Part shown: piece after piece, positions 8,288 through 16,556 of the stretch
Position numbering within the stretch: the first letter of the stretch is position 1
Layout of the letters: every line of letters begins with the position of its first letter
Source of the DNA: Streptomyces sporangiiformans
Lineage (GTDB): Bacteria; Actinomycetota; Actinomycetes; Streptomycetales; Streptomycetaceae
Assembly: GCF_005768555.2 (NCBI RefSeq)
Contig: NZ_VCHX02000114.1
Span: forward strand, 13,364-58,260
Direction: 5' to 3'
DNA length: 44,897 bases
Program-made: the position numbers and the translations under genes
Notes under the pieces: generated by a model
Seen by the model: only the letters and a program-made list of their open reading frames with translations
What the model was told of the DNA's origin: nothing
The model's database searches: none

Positions 8288-8346
8288 CGCACCACGTTAT
8301 CCGGCCAACCCATGAGGCGGTCCAGCCGACGAGGGGTGTCCATTCG

Positions 8347-9576
8347 ATGAGAACAACGCACCGTCTGCAAGGGGGAATCACCGTCGGCACGCTCGCCCTG
8401 GTGCTCGTCGCCAGTGGCTGCGTCTCCGGCGGCTCCAATTCCGAGGACTCACCCGACGACCCCATCGTGATCGGCGTCTCCTTGCCTCTCACCGGCGACT
8501 TCTCCGAACCCGGCAAAGGCGTCGAGCGCGGATACAAGGCCTGGGCGAAGATCGTCAATGACAAGGGCGGACTCCTCGGCCGCAAGGTCGAGTTGAAGAT
8601 TCTCGACGACCAGTCCAACGCCGACCGGGTCGTCTCCGACTACGAGCAGCTGATCGGCAAGGACGAGGTGGACCTGGTCTTCGGGCCCTTCTCCACCCGG
8701 CTCGTCGTCCCCTCCGCGCGCGTCGCGGAGGAGTACGGCATGCTCTTCGTCGAGCCGGCGGGAGCGGCGCCGGAGGTCTTCGACCAGGGCTTCAAGAACC
8801 TCTTCTACGCCGCGCCGGCCGTCGCCAACGACCACTACAACCACCTGGCCGAATACATCCTGGCCCTGCCGGCCGACAAGCGTCCCCGGACGGTCGCGTA
8901 CGCCGCGATGGACGACCCCTTCGCCCAGGGAACGGCCTACGGACTCAAGGAGAAACTGGAAAAGGGCGGTATCAAGACCGTCGTCAACGAGGTCTACCCG
9001 CCCAACACCACCGACTTCGGCGGTATCGCCGCCAAGATCGCCGACTCCAAGGCGGACATGGTGGTGGGCGGTTCGCAGTACCAGGACGGCGTCAACCTGA
9101 TCGTCGCCCTCCAACAGCTCAACTACCAGCCGAAGATGGCCGCCTTCTCCACCGCGCCGACGGAACCGGAGTTCGCGAAGGCCGTCGGCAACAAGACCGA
9201 GGGGATCCTCGCGCCCACCGGCTACACACAGAAGGGCGACTACCCCAGCAACAAGGAGTTCGTGGAGAAGTACACCAAGCAGTTCGGCAAGGCCCCGGAG
9301 GAGGACGAGGCCAACGCCTACACCACGGGTCAGGTGGTCGCGGCGGCGGTCAAGGCCGCCGACTGCGCCTCCCAGGACCCCGAATGCCAGGGCAAGATGG
9401 TCGAGTGGCTGCGCGGCCACCAGGTGGAGACCGTCGTCGGACCGCTGAAGTGGGACGACAAGGGCCGTCCGCAGAGCGCGCACATGATCCAGCAATGGGT
9501 CGACGGAGAGATCCAGATCGTGCTCCCCGAGCAACAGAAGGAAGCCGATCTGATCTACCCCAAGCCGGAGTGGTGA
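8347..9576 (+). CDS. ABC-transporter substrate-binding lipoprotein, Liv/amide type
   Basis: A 409-aa periplasmic-binding-protein type I lipoprotein. The signal peptide ends in LVLVASGC, so Cys25 should be lipidated and the protein held on the outer face of the membrane. The mature part begins IVIGVSLPLTGDFSEPGKGV, the Leu/Ile/Val-binding (Peripla_BP_6) signature, followed by GRKVELKILDDQSNADR and VDLVFGPFSTRLVVPSARV. GAGGGG precedes the ATG. It is the first gene of an operon with two permeases and two ATPases. Proteins of this class bind amino acids, amides, urea or aromatic and other carboxylates. The LacI-type operator and the secreted sugar-dehydrogenase-like neighbour hint at another solute, which cannot be named. 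Confidence 0.93.
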   Translation: MRTTHRLQGGITVGTLALVLVASGCVSGGSNSEDSPDDPIVIGVSLPLTGDFSEPGKGVERGYKAWAKIVNDKGGLLGRKVELKILDDQSNADRVVSDYEQLIGKDEVDLVFGPFSTRLVVPSARVAEEYGMLFVEPAGAAPEVFDQGFKNLFYAAPAVANDHYNHLAEYILALPADKRPRTVAYAAMDDPFAQGTAYGLKEKLEKGGIKTVVNEVYPPNTTDFGGIAAKIADSKADMVVGGSQYQDGVNLIVALQQLNYQPKMAAFSTAPTEPEFAKAVGNKTEGILAPTGYTQKGDYPSNKEFVEKYTKQFGKAPEEDEANAYTTGQVVAAAVKAADCASQDPECQGKMVEWLRGHQVETVVGPLKWDDKGRPQSAHMIQQWVDGEIQIVLPEQQKEADLIYPKPEW

Positions 9577-9583
9577 GGCCGGC

Positions 9584-10471
9584 GTGCCCTCCGCGAGCCT
9601 CGTCTTCCAGAGCGTCGTCCTCGGTGTGCTGCTGGGAGGGCTCTACGCCCTCCTCGCGGCAGGCCTGACCCTCTACTTCGGCGTCATGCGCGTCGTGATG
9701 ATCGCCCACTCCGCCTTCCTGATCCTCGCCGCCTACCTCGCCTGGTACGCCCACCGGGAGACCGGTGTGGACCCGCTTCTCACCCTGTTCGTCACCGTGC
9801 CGCTGTTCTTCGCCGCGGGCGTCGCCATGCAGCGGCTGCTCCTCACTCGCCTGCGGCCCGCGACGCTCACCATGATGTCGGTGCTGCTCACCTTCTCGGT
9901 CGCCCTCGTCATCGAAGGACTGCTCGGGTACGTCTTCAGCGGCACCCAGCGCCGTATCCGGCTCGACTACAGCTCGGCCGGTTTCGAGTTCCTCGGGGCG
10001 AGGATCGCGGCGGTGAAGCTGATCGCGTTCGGCATGGCCGCACTCGCCCTGCTCGGGCTGTACGCGCTGATGAAGCACAGCCGGTTCGGCCAGGCGCTGC
10101 GTGCCACCATCCAGCACCGGGAAGCCGCCCAGCTGCTCGGCATCGACACCGACCGGGTCGCCGGCTACGGCTTCGGGCTCGGCCTCGCCACGGCGGCCGT
10201 CGGCGGCACGGCACTGGCCCTCGACACCACCATCTACCCCTCGCTGCACTGGCACTGGATCGGCCCGCTGATGGCCATCATCGTCGTCGGTGGACTCGGC
10301 AGCGTGCCGGGAGCCGCCATCGCAGCCATGACGCTGGGCATGCTCCAGAGCCTGCTCCAGCTGGAGCTCTCGACCACCTGGGCGCAGACCGTGTTCTATG
10401 TCGCGCTCTTCGCCACCTTGGCCTTCCGGCCACAGGGATTCTTCGGGGGGCGGCTTGCCCAGAGATTCTGA
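9584..10471 (+). CDS. branched-chain-type ABC-transporter permease, LivH family
   Basis: A 295-aa integral membrane protein with about eight hydrophobic segments, matching LivH in length and pattern. The GTG start follows the lipoprotein stop by seven bases. The N-terminus reads GVLLGGLYALLAAGLTLYFG and a cytoplasmic loop reads RFGQALRATIQHREAAQLLGIDTDRV, the coupling region that contacts the ATPase. The C-terminal half contains IIVVGGLGSVPGAAIAAMTLG. It should form a heterodimeric channel with the next permease. The typical arginine-plus-acidic pair of the coupling loop is present. Confidence 0.93.
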   Translation: MPSASLVFQSVVLGVLLGGLYALLAAGLTLYFGVMRVVMIAHSAFLILAAYLAWYAHRETGVDPLLTLFVTVPLFFAAGVAMQRLLLTRLRPATLTMMSVLLTFSVALVIEGLLGYVFSGTQRRIRLDYSSAGFEFLGARIAAVKLIAFGMAALALLGLYALMKHSRFGQALRATIQHREAAQLLGIDTDRVAGYGFGLGLATAAVGGTALALDTTIYPSLHWHWIGPLMAIIVVGGLGSVPGAAIAAMTLGMLQSLLQLELSTTWAQTVFYVALFATLAFRPQGFFGGRLAQRF

Positions 10472-11654
10472 AGCCCCGCTCCCGGCAGGGGAAGCCTCGC
10501 TCCCGGCGAGCGAAGTCTCGCTGCGGGCAGGCGGAACCCAGCTCCGGGCGGGCGAAACCCCGTTCTGGGCAGGCAGGTTGCCGCGCCTCGGCATCCTGCT
10601 CGCCGTGGTCGCCGTCGTGCTGTCCTTCCCCTCCATGGCCCCGAGCCCGTACGAGATCACCGTGGGCATCGCCATCCTCAACTACGCGGTTCTCTCCACC
10701 TCGTGGAACTTCGTCGGCGGATTCACCGGCTACATCTCCCTCGGGCACGGCGGCTTCGCCGGACTCGGCGCCTACGGGACCGGACTGCTGGTCACCAAGA
10801 CCGAACTCCCGCCCTTCGCCGCCCTGTTCACGGCCGCCGTCCTGGTGGCCGCCGTCGCCGTGCCGGTCGGCTACGCCGCCCTGCGCGTGCGCGGCGCCTC
10901 CTTCGTCATCGTCTCCATCGCCCTGGTCCTCATCCTGCTGCTGGTCTTCCAGAGCTGGTCCTCCTTCACCGGCGGATCCCGAGGACTGGTCGTACCACGG
11001 CCCTTCCCCGGCATGCTGCGCGCCGAGCACCACCGCACCTTCTACTTCCTCTTCGCCGCGTTGCTCGCGGCGGCGCTGCTGGTCTGGTGGATCATCGACC
11101 GCTCGCGGTTCGGCATGGGGCTGAAGGCGATCCGTGAGGACGAGGACAAGGCCCAGTCGCTGGGCACCCCCACGTACACGTACAAACTCGTGGTGTTCGT
11201 GGTCTCCGCCGCCTTCACCTCGCTGGCGGGCGGGCTCTACGCGCTCTGGTTCGGCGACCTCGACCCGGTCTTCCAGTTCTCGATCCTCAGCGGGGCGTAC
11301 ATGGTGCTGATGGCGCTGCTGGGAGGCGTACGCCATCTGTACGGGCCCGTGCTCGGGGCCGTGATCGTCGGGTACGCGCTGGAGTACTCCAAGGTCGAAT
11401 TCGGCGACACACCCCTGCACCTGGTCGTGGCGGGGCTGCTGCTGGGCGTCGTCGTGATGTTCATGCCGGACGGGGTCATCCCGGCCGCCACCGCCCTGTT
11501 GGACCGCTTCCGCAAGACCGGCGAGACCTCCATCCGCGAGGTGACCGCCGCCGAACTGCGGGAGCGGCGCGGACAGCGCAACGGAACGGAAGAGGTGAGA
11601 GACAGTGAGCGAAGCGGGAGCGGAAGCGGGACCGGGACCGGGAGCCAGACCTGA
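10455..11654 (+). CDS. branched-chain-type ABC-transporter permease, LivM family
   Basis: A LivM-type permease with characteristic segments SWNFVGGFTGYISLGHGGFAG and GLKAIREDEDKAQSLGTPTYTYK (coupling loop), and about ten hydrophobic stretches. Start choice is uncertain. TTG 10455 (399 aa) has a GGGGGG ribosome site and overlaps livH by 17 bases. ATG 10398 has no ribosome site. TTG 10578 would remove an odd N-terminus and give 358 aa. With the longer starts the protein begins with five heptapeptides (EAPLPAG, EASLPAS, EVSLRAG, GTQLRAG, ETPFWAG) encoded by a 21-bp tandem repeat. The C-terminus is a Gly/Ser/Thr-rich tail that overlaps the next gene by 50 bases. Confidence 0.85.
   Translation: MPRDSEAPLPAGEASLPASEVSLRAGGTQLRAGETPFWAGRLPRLGILLAVVAVVLSFPSMAPSPYEITVGIAILNYAVLSTSWNFVGGFTGYISLGHGGFAGLGAYGTGLLVTKTELPPFAALFTAAVLVAAVAVPVGYAALRVRGASFVIVSIALVLILLLVFQSWSSFTGGSRGLVVPRPFPGMLRAEHHRTFYFLFAALLAAALLVWWIIDRSRFGMGLKAIREDEDKAQSLGTPTYTYKLVVFVVSAAFTSLAGGLYALWFGDLDPVFQFSILSGAYMVLMALLGGVRHLYGPVLGAVIVGYALEYSKVEFGDTPLHLVVAGLLLGVVVMFMPDGVIPAATALLDRFRKTGETSIREVTAAELRERRGQRNGTEEVRDSERSGSGSGTGTGSQT
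10470..10574 (+). repeat. five 21-bp tandem repeats at the livH/livM junction
   Basis: Five exactly 21-bp units run 10470-10490, 10491-10511, 10512-10532, 10533-10553 and 10554-10574, with the approximate pattern GAAnCCCCGCTCCGGGCAGGC. In the livM frame each unit is one heptapeptide. The third codon positions stay mostly G/C, which favours translation, but the array could equally be an intercistronic element if livM starts at 10578. Confidence 0.75.
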
Positions 11655-12390
11655 GCCTGAGCCGAGTCTGGCGACCGTCGGACTCATCAAGGCCTTCGGC
11701 GGGGTCACCGCGCTCGACTCCGCCACCGTGACCTTCCACCACGGCAAGGTCAACGCCCTGATCGGCCCCAACGGCTCCGGAAAGACCACCTTCTTCAACT
11801 GCGTCACCGGGATGATCCGCGCGGACGCGGGCCGTATCACCTACCGCGGACGCGACATCACCGGAAAGCCCCCGCACCGGATCGCCCGCGCCGGCATCGG
11901 ACGCTCCTTCCAGCTGTGCCGGGTCTTCCCGCGGATGACCGTACTGGACAACCTCCTTGCCGCCGTACGGCCGTCCGGTCTGGCGGGACAGCTCGCGGGC
12001 GCGGGCAAGCGTGAGGAGACCGAACGGGCCCGGAGCTGGCTGGCCCGGATGGGCATCGAGCATCTGGAGCGGGCCGAGGCACGCCAACTGTCCTGGGGAC
12101 AGCAGAAGTTGCTGGAACTCGCGGGTGTGCTGATGAGCGAGCCCGAGCTGGTCCTGCTGGACGAGCCGGCGGGCGGCGTCAACCCGGCGCTCATCGACCG
12201 CATTTGCGAGCTGGTCCGCGAACTCAACGCCGAGGGGCGGACCTTCCTGATCGTCGAACACAACATGGACCTGGTCATGAGCCTCAGCGACCACGTCGTC
12301 GTGTTCGACCGCGGCAGGCCGATCGCACAGGGCCCGCCCTCGGTGATCCAGTCCGACGAACGAGTCCTCGGGGCATATCTTGGCGTCTGA
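11605..12390 (+). CDS. ABC-transporter ATP-binding protein, LivG family
   Basis: A 261-aa ATPase subunit. The GTG start lies inside the end of livM. Walker A is GPNGSGKTT, the signature region is LSWGQQKLLELAGVL (LSxGQ), and Walker B is LVLLDEPAGGVNP, followed by the H-loop in FLIVEHNMDLVMSL. LivG proteins are recognised by the long insert after GRSFQLCRVFPRMTVLDNLL, which is present. The first 20 residues are Gly/Pro/Glu-rich and probably disordered. It energises transport together with the LivF-type protein, whose start it overlaps by 11 bases. Confidence 0.93.
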   Translation: MSEAGAEAGPGPGARPEPEPSLATVGLIKAFGGVTALDSATVTFHHGKVNALIGPNGSGKTTFFNCVTGMIRADAGRITYRGRDITGKPPHRIARAGIGRSFQLCRVFPRMTVLDNLLAAVRPSGLAGQLAGAGKREETERARSWLARMGIEHLERAEARQLSWGQQKLLELAGVLMSEPELVLLDEPAGGVNPALIDRICELVRELNAEGRTFLIVEHNMDLVMSLSDHVVVFDRGRPIAQGPPSVIQSDERVLGAYLGV

Positions 12391-13129
12391 CTCTGACTCC
12401 GCAATCCTTCTCGAACTCGACGACATACAGGCCGGATACGGCCGGGCGGCGCTGGTGCTGCGCGGGCTGACCGTCCAGGTCCCCGCCGGGGCGATCGTCT
12501 GCCTGGTCGGGCCGAACGGCGCGGGCAAGTCCACCGTCCTGAAGGTCGCCAGCGGACTCCTCGCCCCGCGCGCGGGCCGGATCCTGGTCGACGGCGAGGA
12601 CCTCACCGGCCACGGACCGCAGCGGATGCTCGCCGCCGGAGTCGCCCACGTCCTCCAAGGGCACAGCGTCTTCCGGGAGATGACGGTCGCCGAGAACGTC
12701 CTGCTGGGCGGCTACACCCTCCGGGACAAGGCGCTCCTCGCCGAGCGGGTGAGCTTCGTGCGGGAACTCTTCCCGGTCGTGGGGGAGCGGTGGACGAGCC
12801 TGGCCGGGCTGCTCTCCGGCGGCCAGCAGAAGCAGGTGGAGTTCGCGCGCTCGCTGATGGTCAAACCCCGGGTGGTGCTCCTCGACGAACCCTCGATGGG
12901 GCTCGACCCCAAGGCGACCGGCATCGTCTTCGAGCAGATCGTACGGATGCGGGACGCGGGCACCGCCGTCCTGCTCGTGGAACAGAACGCGCGGCGCGCG
13001 CTGGAGGCCGCCGACACCGGCTGCGTCCTCGACCTCGGCCGGGTCCATGTCTCCGGCCCGGCACGGCAGTTGCTCGCCGATCCGCAACTGGGCGAGCTCT
13101 ATCTCGGAGGCCGGCCCGCGCGCCGCTGA
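12380..13129 (+). CDS. ABC-transporter ATP-binding protein, LivF family
   Basis: A 249-aa ATPase. The TTG start overlaps the end of livG. Walker A is GPNGAGKST, the Q-loop region reads VAHVLQGHSVFREMTVAENVLLGG, the signature is LSGGQQKQVEFARSLM, and Walker B is VVLLDEPSMGLDP. It ends with LADPQLGELYLGG, the usual LivF terminus. It completes a five-gene Liv-type importer. The next gene starts 222 bases downstream, after a short tandem repeat. Confidence 0.93.
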   Translation: MASDSDSAILLELDDIQAGYGRAALVLRGLTVQVPAGAIVCLVGPNGAGKSTVLKVASGLLAPRAGRILVDGEDLTGHGPQRMLAAGVAHVLQGHSVFREMTVAENVLLGGYTLRDKALLAERVSFVRELFPVVGERWTSLAGLLSGGQQKQVEFARSLMVKPRVVLLDEPSMGLDPKATGIVFEQIVRMRDAGTAVLLVEQNARRALEAADTGCVLDLGRVHVSGPARQLLADPQLGELYLGGRPARR

Positions 13130-13151
13130 CGTGCGCACCTCCGGCTCACCA

Positions 13152-13220
13152 CAGATCCCCGGTCCACGACAGTTCCCCGGTCCACGACAGATCCCCAGCC
13201 ACGACAACCCCTGCCCACGA
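13152..13220. repeat. 18-bp tandem repeat after livF
   Basis: Units CAGATCCCCGGTCCACGA (13152-13169) and CAGTTCCCCGGTCCACGA (13170-13187) are followed by decayed copies of 17 and 16 bases (13188-13204, 13205-13220). Each keeps CCACGA at its end. The array lies in the 222-base gap before the LamG gene, where I see no other signal. Confidence 0.7.
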
Positions 13221-13351
13221 CATGCCGCCCTCCGGGCCGTCCCACGGCGACACGCCGCGTCTGGGACCCGCCGCACCTCCGACACGCCGTCCCTCCGACA
13301 GCCCCCCGCGACACGCCCGCCCATGACCGGCCTCGCAAAGGAGCGAGTGGA

Positions 13352-14314
13352 ATGTTCATGCGACGCAGACGGCACACCGCCGCGGCTCTCGCCGCCTTCC
13401 TGACCGCCTCTATGGCCGTGGCGGCCGCACCCGCGCAAGCAGGGGCCGACAAAGGTGCCGTACACCCCACCCTGAGGCCGTACTTGGCGGCGTACTACGA
13501 CTTCGAGCACCCGGTGCGCGGGAACCCGGCGAAGGAGCGGGACCAGGGCTTCTCCCGCACGGACATCGACCTGGTCAACGGCGGGGCGCTGATGCGGACG
13601 GCGGACGGGGGCCACCGCGGCAGCCGAACCTCCCTCCAGGTGCGGCAGGTGAACCCGGACACGGCGGGCAACGACGACTGGAAGTCAGGCGTGTACGGGA
13701 CTTCCGGCGTGCCGACGCTGAAGGCCTTCAACGCGGTCAGGGGAATCACCGTCATGGGCTGGTTCAAGATGACCGGCCCGAACCCGAGCCCGAACAGCAA
13801 CACGGCAGCCCCGGACGACTACTACGGCGCCGTCGGCCTGGCCGGGGTGCTGTCGGGGGACTCCGACGGCCACGCGGTCCGTGGGCTGCTGGAAATCATC
13901 AACGTGAACGGCGAACTGCGTCTGGTGGCCCTCGGCCGGCGCGTCGACGGGGCGAGCTCGCAGACCTTCGCCGCCTCCCAGGACTGGCGGACCCTGCTGC
14001 CGGACGGCAAGTGGGTCTTCCTCGCCGCGACCTTCGACTTCGACACCGGAGCCATGGCGCTCTATCGCGATGGGCAGCGGCTGGACGGCTTCTACGCCGT
14101 CCCCGGCGACCCCTGGGACCTCTCGGGACCGGGGCCGCACAGAACCTCGCCCACCGACCCCAGGGGCATCAAGATCGGCGGCAGCTTCCCGCAGAACACC
14201 GCCGAACGAAATCCCTGCGACTGCCGCATGGACAGCCTGATGTTTTTGAACCGGGCCCTGGACGGCGAGCGGATACGGGCTCAGTACCGACTGGTGACAA
14301 CCGGTGAGAACTGA
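13352..14314 (+). CDS. secreted LamG (concanavalin A-like) domain protein
   Basis: A 320-aa protein with a Sec signal peptide (MRRRRHTAAALAAFLTA..., probable cleavage after PAQA near 30). A single LamG/concanavalin-like beta-sandwich follows. Typical strands are AAYYDFEHP, ITVMGWFKMTG, KWVFLAATFDFDTGAMALYRDG and the closing MDSLMFLNRALDGERIRAQY. Such domains bind glycans or proteins and are usually not catalytic. GGAG sits eight bases before the ATG; an ATG two codons later is the alternative. The gene is 24 bases from the next secreted protein and probably in the same operon as the importer. The ligand is unknown. Confidence 0.85.
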   Translation: MFMRRRRHTAAALAAFLTASMAVAAAPAQAGADKGAVHPTLRPYLAAYYDFEHPVRGNPAKERDQGFSRTDIDLVNGGALMRTADGGHRGSRTSLQVRQVNPDTAGNDDWKSGVYGTSGVPTLKAFNAVRGITVMGWFKMTGPNPSPNSNTAAPDDYYGAVGLAGVLSGDSDGHAVRGLLEIINVNGELRLVALGRRVDGASSQTFAASQDWRTLLPDGKWVFLAATFDFDTGAMALYRDGQRLDGFYAVPGDPWDLSGPGPHRTSPTDPRGIKIGGSFPQNTAERNPCDCRMDSLMFLNRALDGERIRAQYRLVTTGEN

Positions 14315-14338
14315 GCCATCAGTAAGGAGGAATGACCG

Positions 14339-16432
14339 ATGAACACATCCCTCGGCGTCAGACCGAGACCCCTATTGCTGGCCCCTCTCATCGTGCTCGC
14401 CCTGCTGCTGTCGGCCCTCGTCGCCGTACCCGGAAGGGCGCACGCGGCCGCCGACCCCCTCACCGATCCCATACCCGAGCGGCCCGCCGCCTCCGGCATA
14501 GGGCTGACCGTCGAGGAGTACGCCTCCTTCCCGAAGACGGAACCACCGCCCGGCCCGGTCACCGATCCGCGGCTGGTACGGCACGCCCGTATCAACTACC
14601 TGAGCGAACTCCCCGACGGATCCGGCCGGATGGCCGTGCCCGACCTCAACGGCAAGCTGTATCTCGTCGAGGACGGCACCCCACGCCTCTACCTCGACGT
14701 CGCCACCACCTTCGCGCCCCAGTTCTTCGCCAGCCAGGGCCTCGGCCAGGGCTTCGGGTTCGTCACCTTCGACCCCGGCTTCAAGCGCAACGGCCGCTTC
14801 TACACCGTCCACACCGAACTGGCCTCCGCCACCACCGCCGTACCCGACTATCGGCAGCAGGCCACGACCCTCTACCACGGCATCATCACCGAGTGGACCG
14901 CCGACGACCCCTCGGCCGACACCTTCCAGGGCACCCGCCGCGAGATCCTGCGCATCGGTTTCGCGGGCCGGATCCACGGCATCCAGCAGATCGACTTCAA
15001 CCCCACGGCCGACCGGTACGACCCCGACCACGGCCTGCTCTACGTCGCCGTCGGCGACGGCGGCCAGGGAGTCAGGAACACCGAGCCGCAGGACCTCTCC
15101 CTGCCGCACGGCAAGATCCTGCGCATCGACCCGCGCGGCACGGGCAGCGCCAACGGCAAGTACGGGATCCCGGCGCGGAACCCGTTCACCGGCACCCCCG
15201 GCGCGCTGGGCGAGATCTACGCCGTCGGCATGCGCGACCCGCACCGCTTCAGCTGGGACCCCGGCGGCAGCCACCGCATGTATCTCGGCCACATCGGTGA
15301 GCACGCCATCGAGTCCGTCTACGAGGTGCGCGCGGGCGACAACTTCGGCTGGAGCGAACGCGAGGGCCCCTTCGTCTTCGACAAGACGGCCACCGACCCC
15401 TGCGCCCGGATCCTCCCGCTCCCCGAGGACGACGACCGGTACCGCTACACCTACCCTGTCGCCGCCTACGACCACGACCCGCCCGCTGGCTGGAACTGCA
15501 CCTCCGACGTGGGCCGCGCCATCGTGGGCGGCTTCGTCTACCGCGGCAGTGACCTGCCCGGACTGCGCGGCAAGTACATCTTCGGAGACCTCGTCGACGG
15601 ACGGCTGCTCTTCGCCGACACCGAGGACATGGACCGCGACAGCAAGGATCTGGCGCGGCTGTACGACCTCATGCTCTACGACGAGAGCGGCAAGCGCGTC
15701 ACCATGCAGGACCTGGCAGGGGACACCCGGGTGGACCTGCGCTTCGGGCGGGACGCGGACGGCGAGCTGTATCTGCTGTCCAAGGCCAACGGCAAGATCT
15801 GGAAGGTGACGGGCACCCGGAAGTTCGCCTCCTGCGACACCGACGGAACCACGCTCACCCGTGTCATGGGCGAGCGGAACTGGGCTCCCGTGACGCCTTC
15901 CAAGTGGCGGTTCACGGGCGGTGAGGCCATCCTCGCCGAGGCGGGAGTCGCTCGCCCCGGCCCGCGCCGCCCCTTCGAGTACGCCGTGCTGACGGCGGGA
16001 CGGGCGTACGGCGATGTGCAGGTCGATGCCGAGGTCCGTATCGACACTCCGGTCGAGATCCGCAACCGGGACGTGATCATCGTCTTCGGGTACCAGTCGG
16101 ACACGAAGTTCTACTACGCCCATCTGTCCACGGACAACACCATCTATCCGCACAACGGGATCTTCGTCGTCAACGACGCCGACCGGCTGCGGATCGAGGA
16201 CCAGTGGAACGGCAGGACGGGCGCCCCGCCGGCCATCACCGACACCGCCTGGCACAAGGTACGGGTGGTGCGCTGCGCGAGCACCGGCGAGATCGCGGTC
16301 TACGTCGACGGCTCGCGACAGCCGCTGATGACCGCCGTCGACACCACGCTCACCGCCGGCAGGGTCGGATTCGGGTCGTTCGACAACATCGGGAGGCTGC
16401 GCGGCATGACCGTCAGGGGAGACGACGGATGA
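14339..16432 (+). CDS. secreted glucose/sorbosone-dehydrogenase-like beta-propeller with C-terminal LamG-like domain
   Basis: A 697-aa exported protein; the signal peptide ends near AHA (about 36). A strong AAGGAGG precedes the ATG. Residues about 75-500 form a PQQ-dependent sugar dehydrogenase/HHIP-like propeller: GLGQGFGFVTFDPGFKRNG, GIQQIDFNPTAD, LYVAVGDGGQG, HGKILRIDPRGTG, NPFTG, YAVGMRDPHRFSWDP and GDNFGWSEREGPF. These match the Asp/Arg/His-rich cofactor-site loops of soluble glucose and sorbosone dehydrogenases. Residues about 530-695 form a DUF1080/LamG-like beta-sandwich (VQVDAEVRIDTP, YYAHLSTD, WHKVRVVR, GRVGFGSFDNI). It probably oxidises a sugar or polyol outside the cell, or binds it; whether PQQ is used is not visible. 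Confidence 0.85.
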   Translation: MNTSLGVRPRPLLLAPLIVLALLLSALVAVPGRAHAAADPLTDPIPERPAASGIGLTVEEYASFPKTEPPPGPVTDPRLVRHARINYLSELPDGSGRMAVPDLNGKLYLVEDGTPRLYLDVATTFAPQFFASQGLGQGFGFVTFDPGFKRNGRFYTVHTELASATTAVPDYRQQATTLYHGIITEWTADDPSADTFQGTRREILRIGFAGRIHGIQQIDFNPTADRYDPDHGLLYVAVGDGGQGVRNTEPQDLSLPHGKILRIDPRGTGSANGKYGIPARNPFTGTPGALGEIYAVGMRDPHRFSWDPGGSHRMYLGHIGEHAIESVYEVRAGDNFGWSEREGPFVFDKTATDPCARILPLPEDDDRYRYTYPVAAYDHDPPAGWNCTSDVGRAIVGGFVYRGSDLPGLRGKYIFGDLVDGRLLFADTEDMDRDSKDLARLYDLMLYDESGKRVTMQDLAGDTRVDLRFGRDADGELYLLSKANGKIWKVTGTRKFASCDTDGTTLTRVMGERNWAPVTPSKWRFTGGEAILAEAGVARPGPRRPFEYAVLTAGRAYGDVQVDAEVRIDTPVEIRNRDVIIVFGYQSDTKFYYAHLSTDNTIYPHNGIFVVNDADRLRIEDQWNGRTGAPPAITDTAWHKVRVVRCASTGEIAVYVDGSRQPLMTAVDTTLTAGRVGFGSFDNIGRLRGMTVRGDDG

Positions 16433-16516
16433 CAGTACCGTCCACGGCGATTCCCTCGCACTCCTGTCCTAAGCGTCCAACTCGCGTGGCGCATTGTTGA
16501 GATGGGTCTGCGGACT

Positions 16517-16543
16517 GCCCGTCGGCCCCCGCGGCCGACGGGC
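16517..16543 (+). other. perfect 11-bp stem-loop just upstream of hemC
   Basis: GCCCGTCGGCC (16517-16527) and GGCCGACGGGC (16533-16543) form a perfect 11-bp stem with a five-base loop, ending 13 bases before the hemC ATG. hemC has no obvious ribosome site. The hairpin could terminate transcription from the propeller gene, although no T-run follows, or act in the hemC leader. Confidence 0.6.
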
Positions 16544-16556
16544 TATCGTGGACCGC

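Noticed and set aside
10278..11840. 520-codon minus-strand open frame
   Set aside because: Antisense to the LivM gene; no motif.
14372..16255. 627-codon minus-strand open frame
   Set aside because: Antisense of the sorbosone-dehydrogenase-like gene; Val/Gly/Asp repeats are a codon-bias effect.
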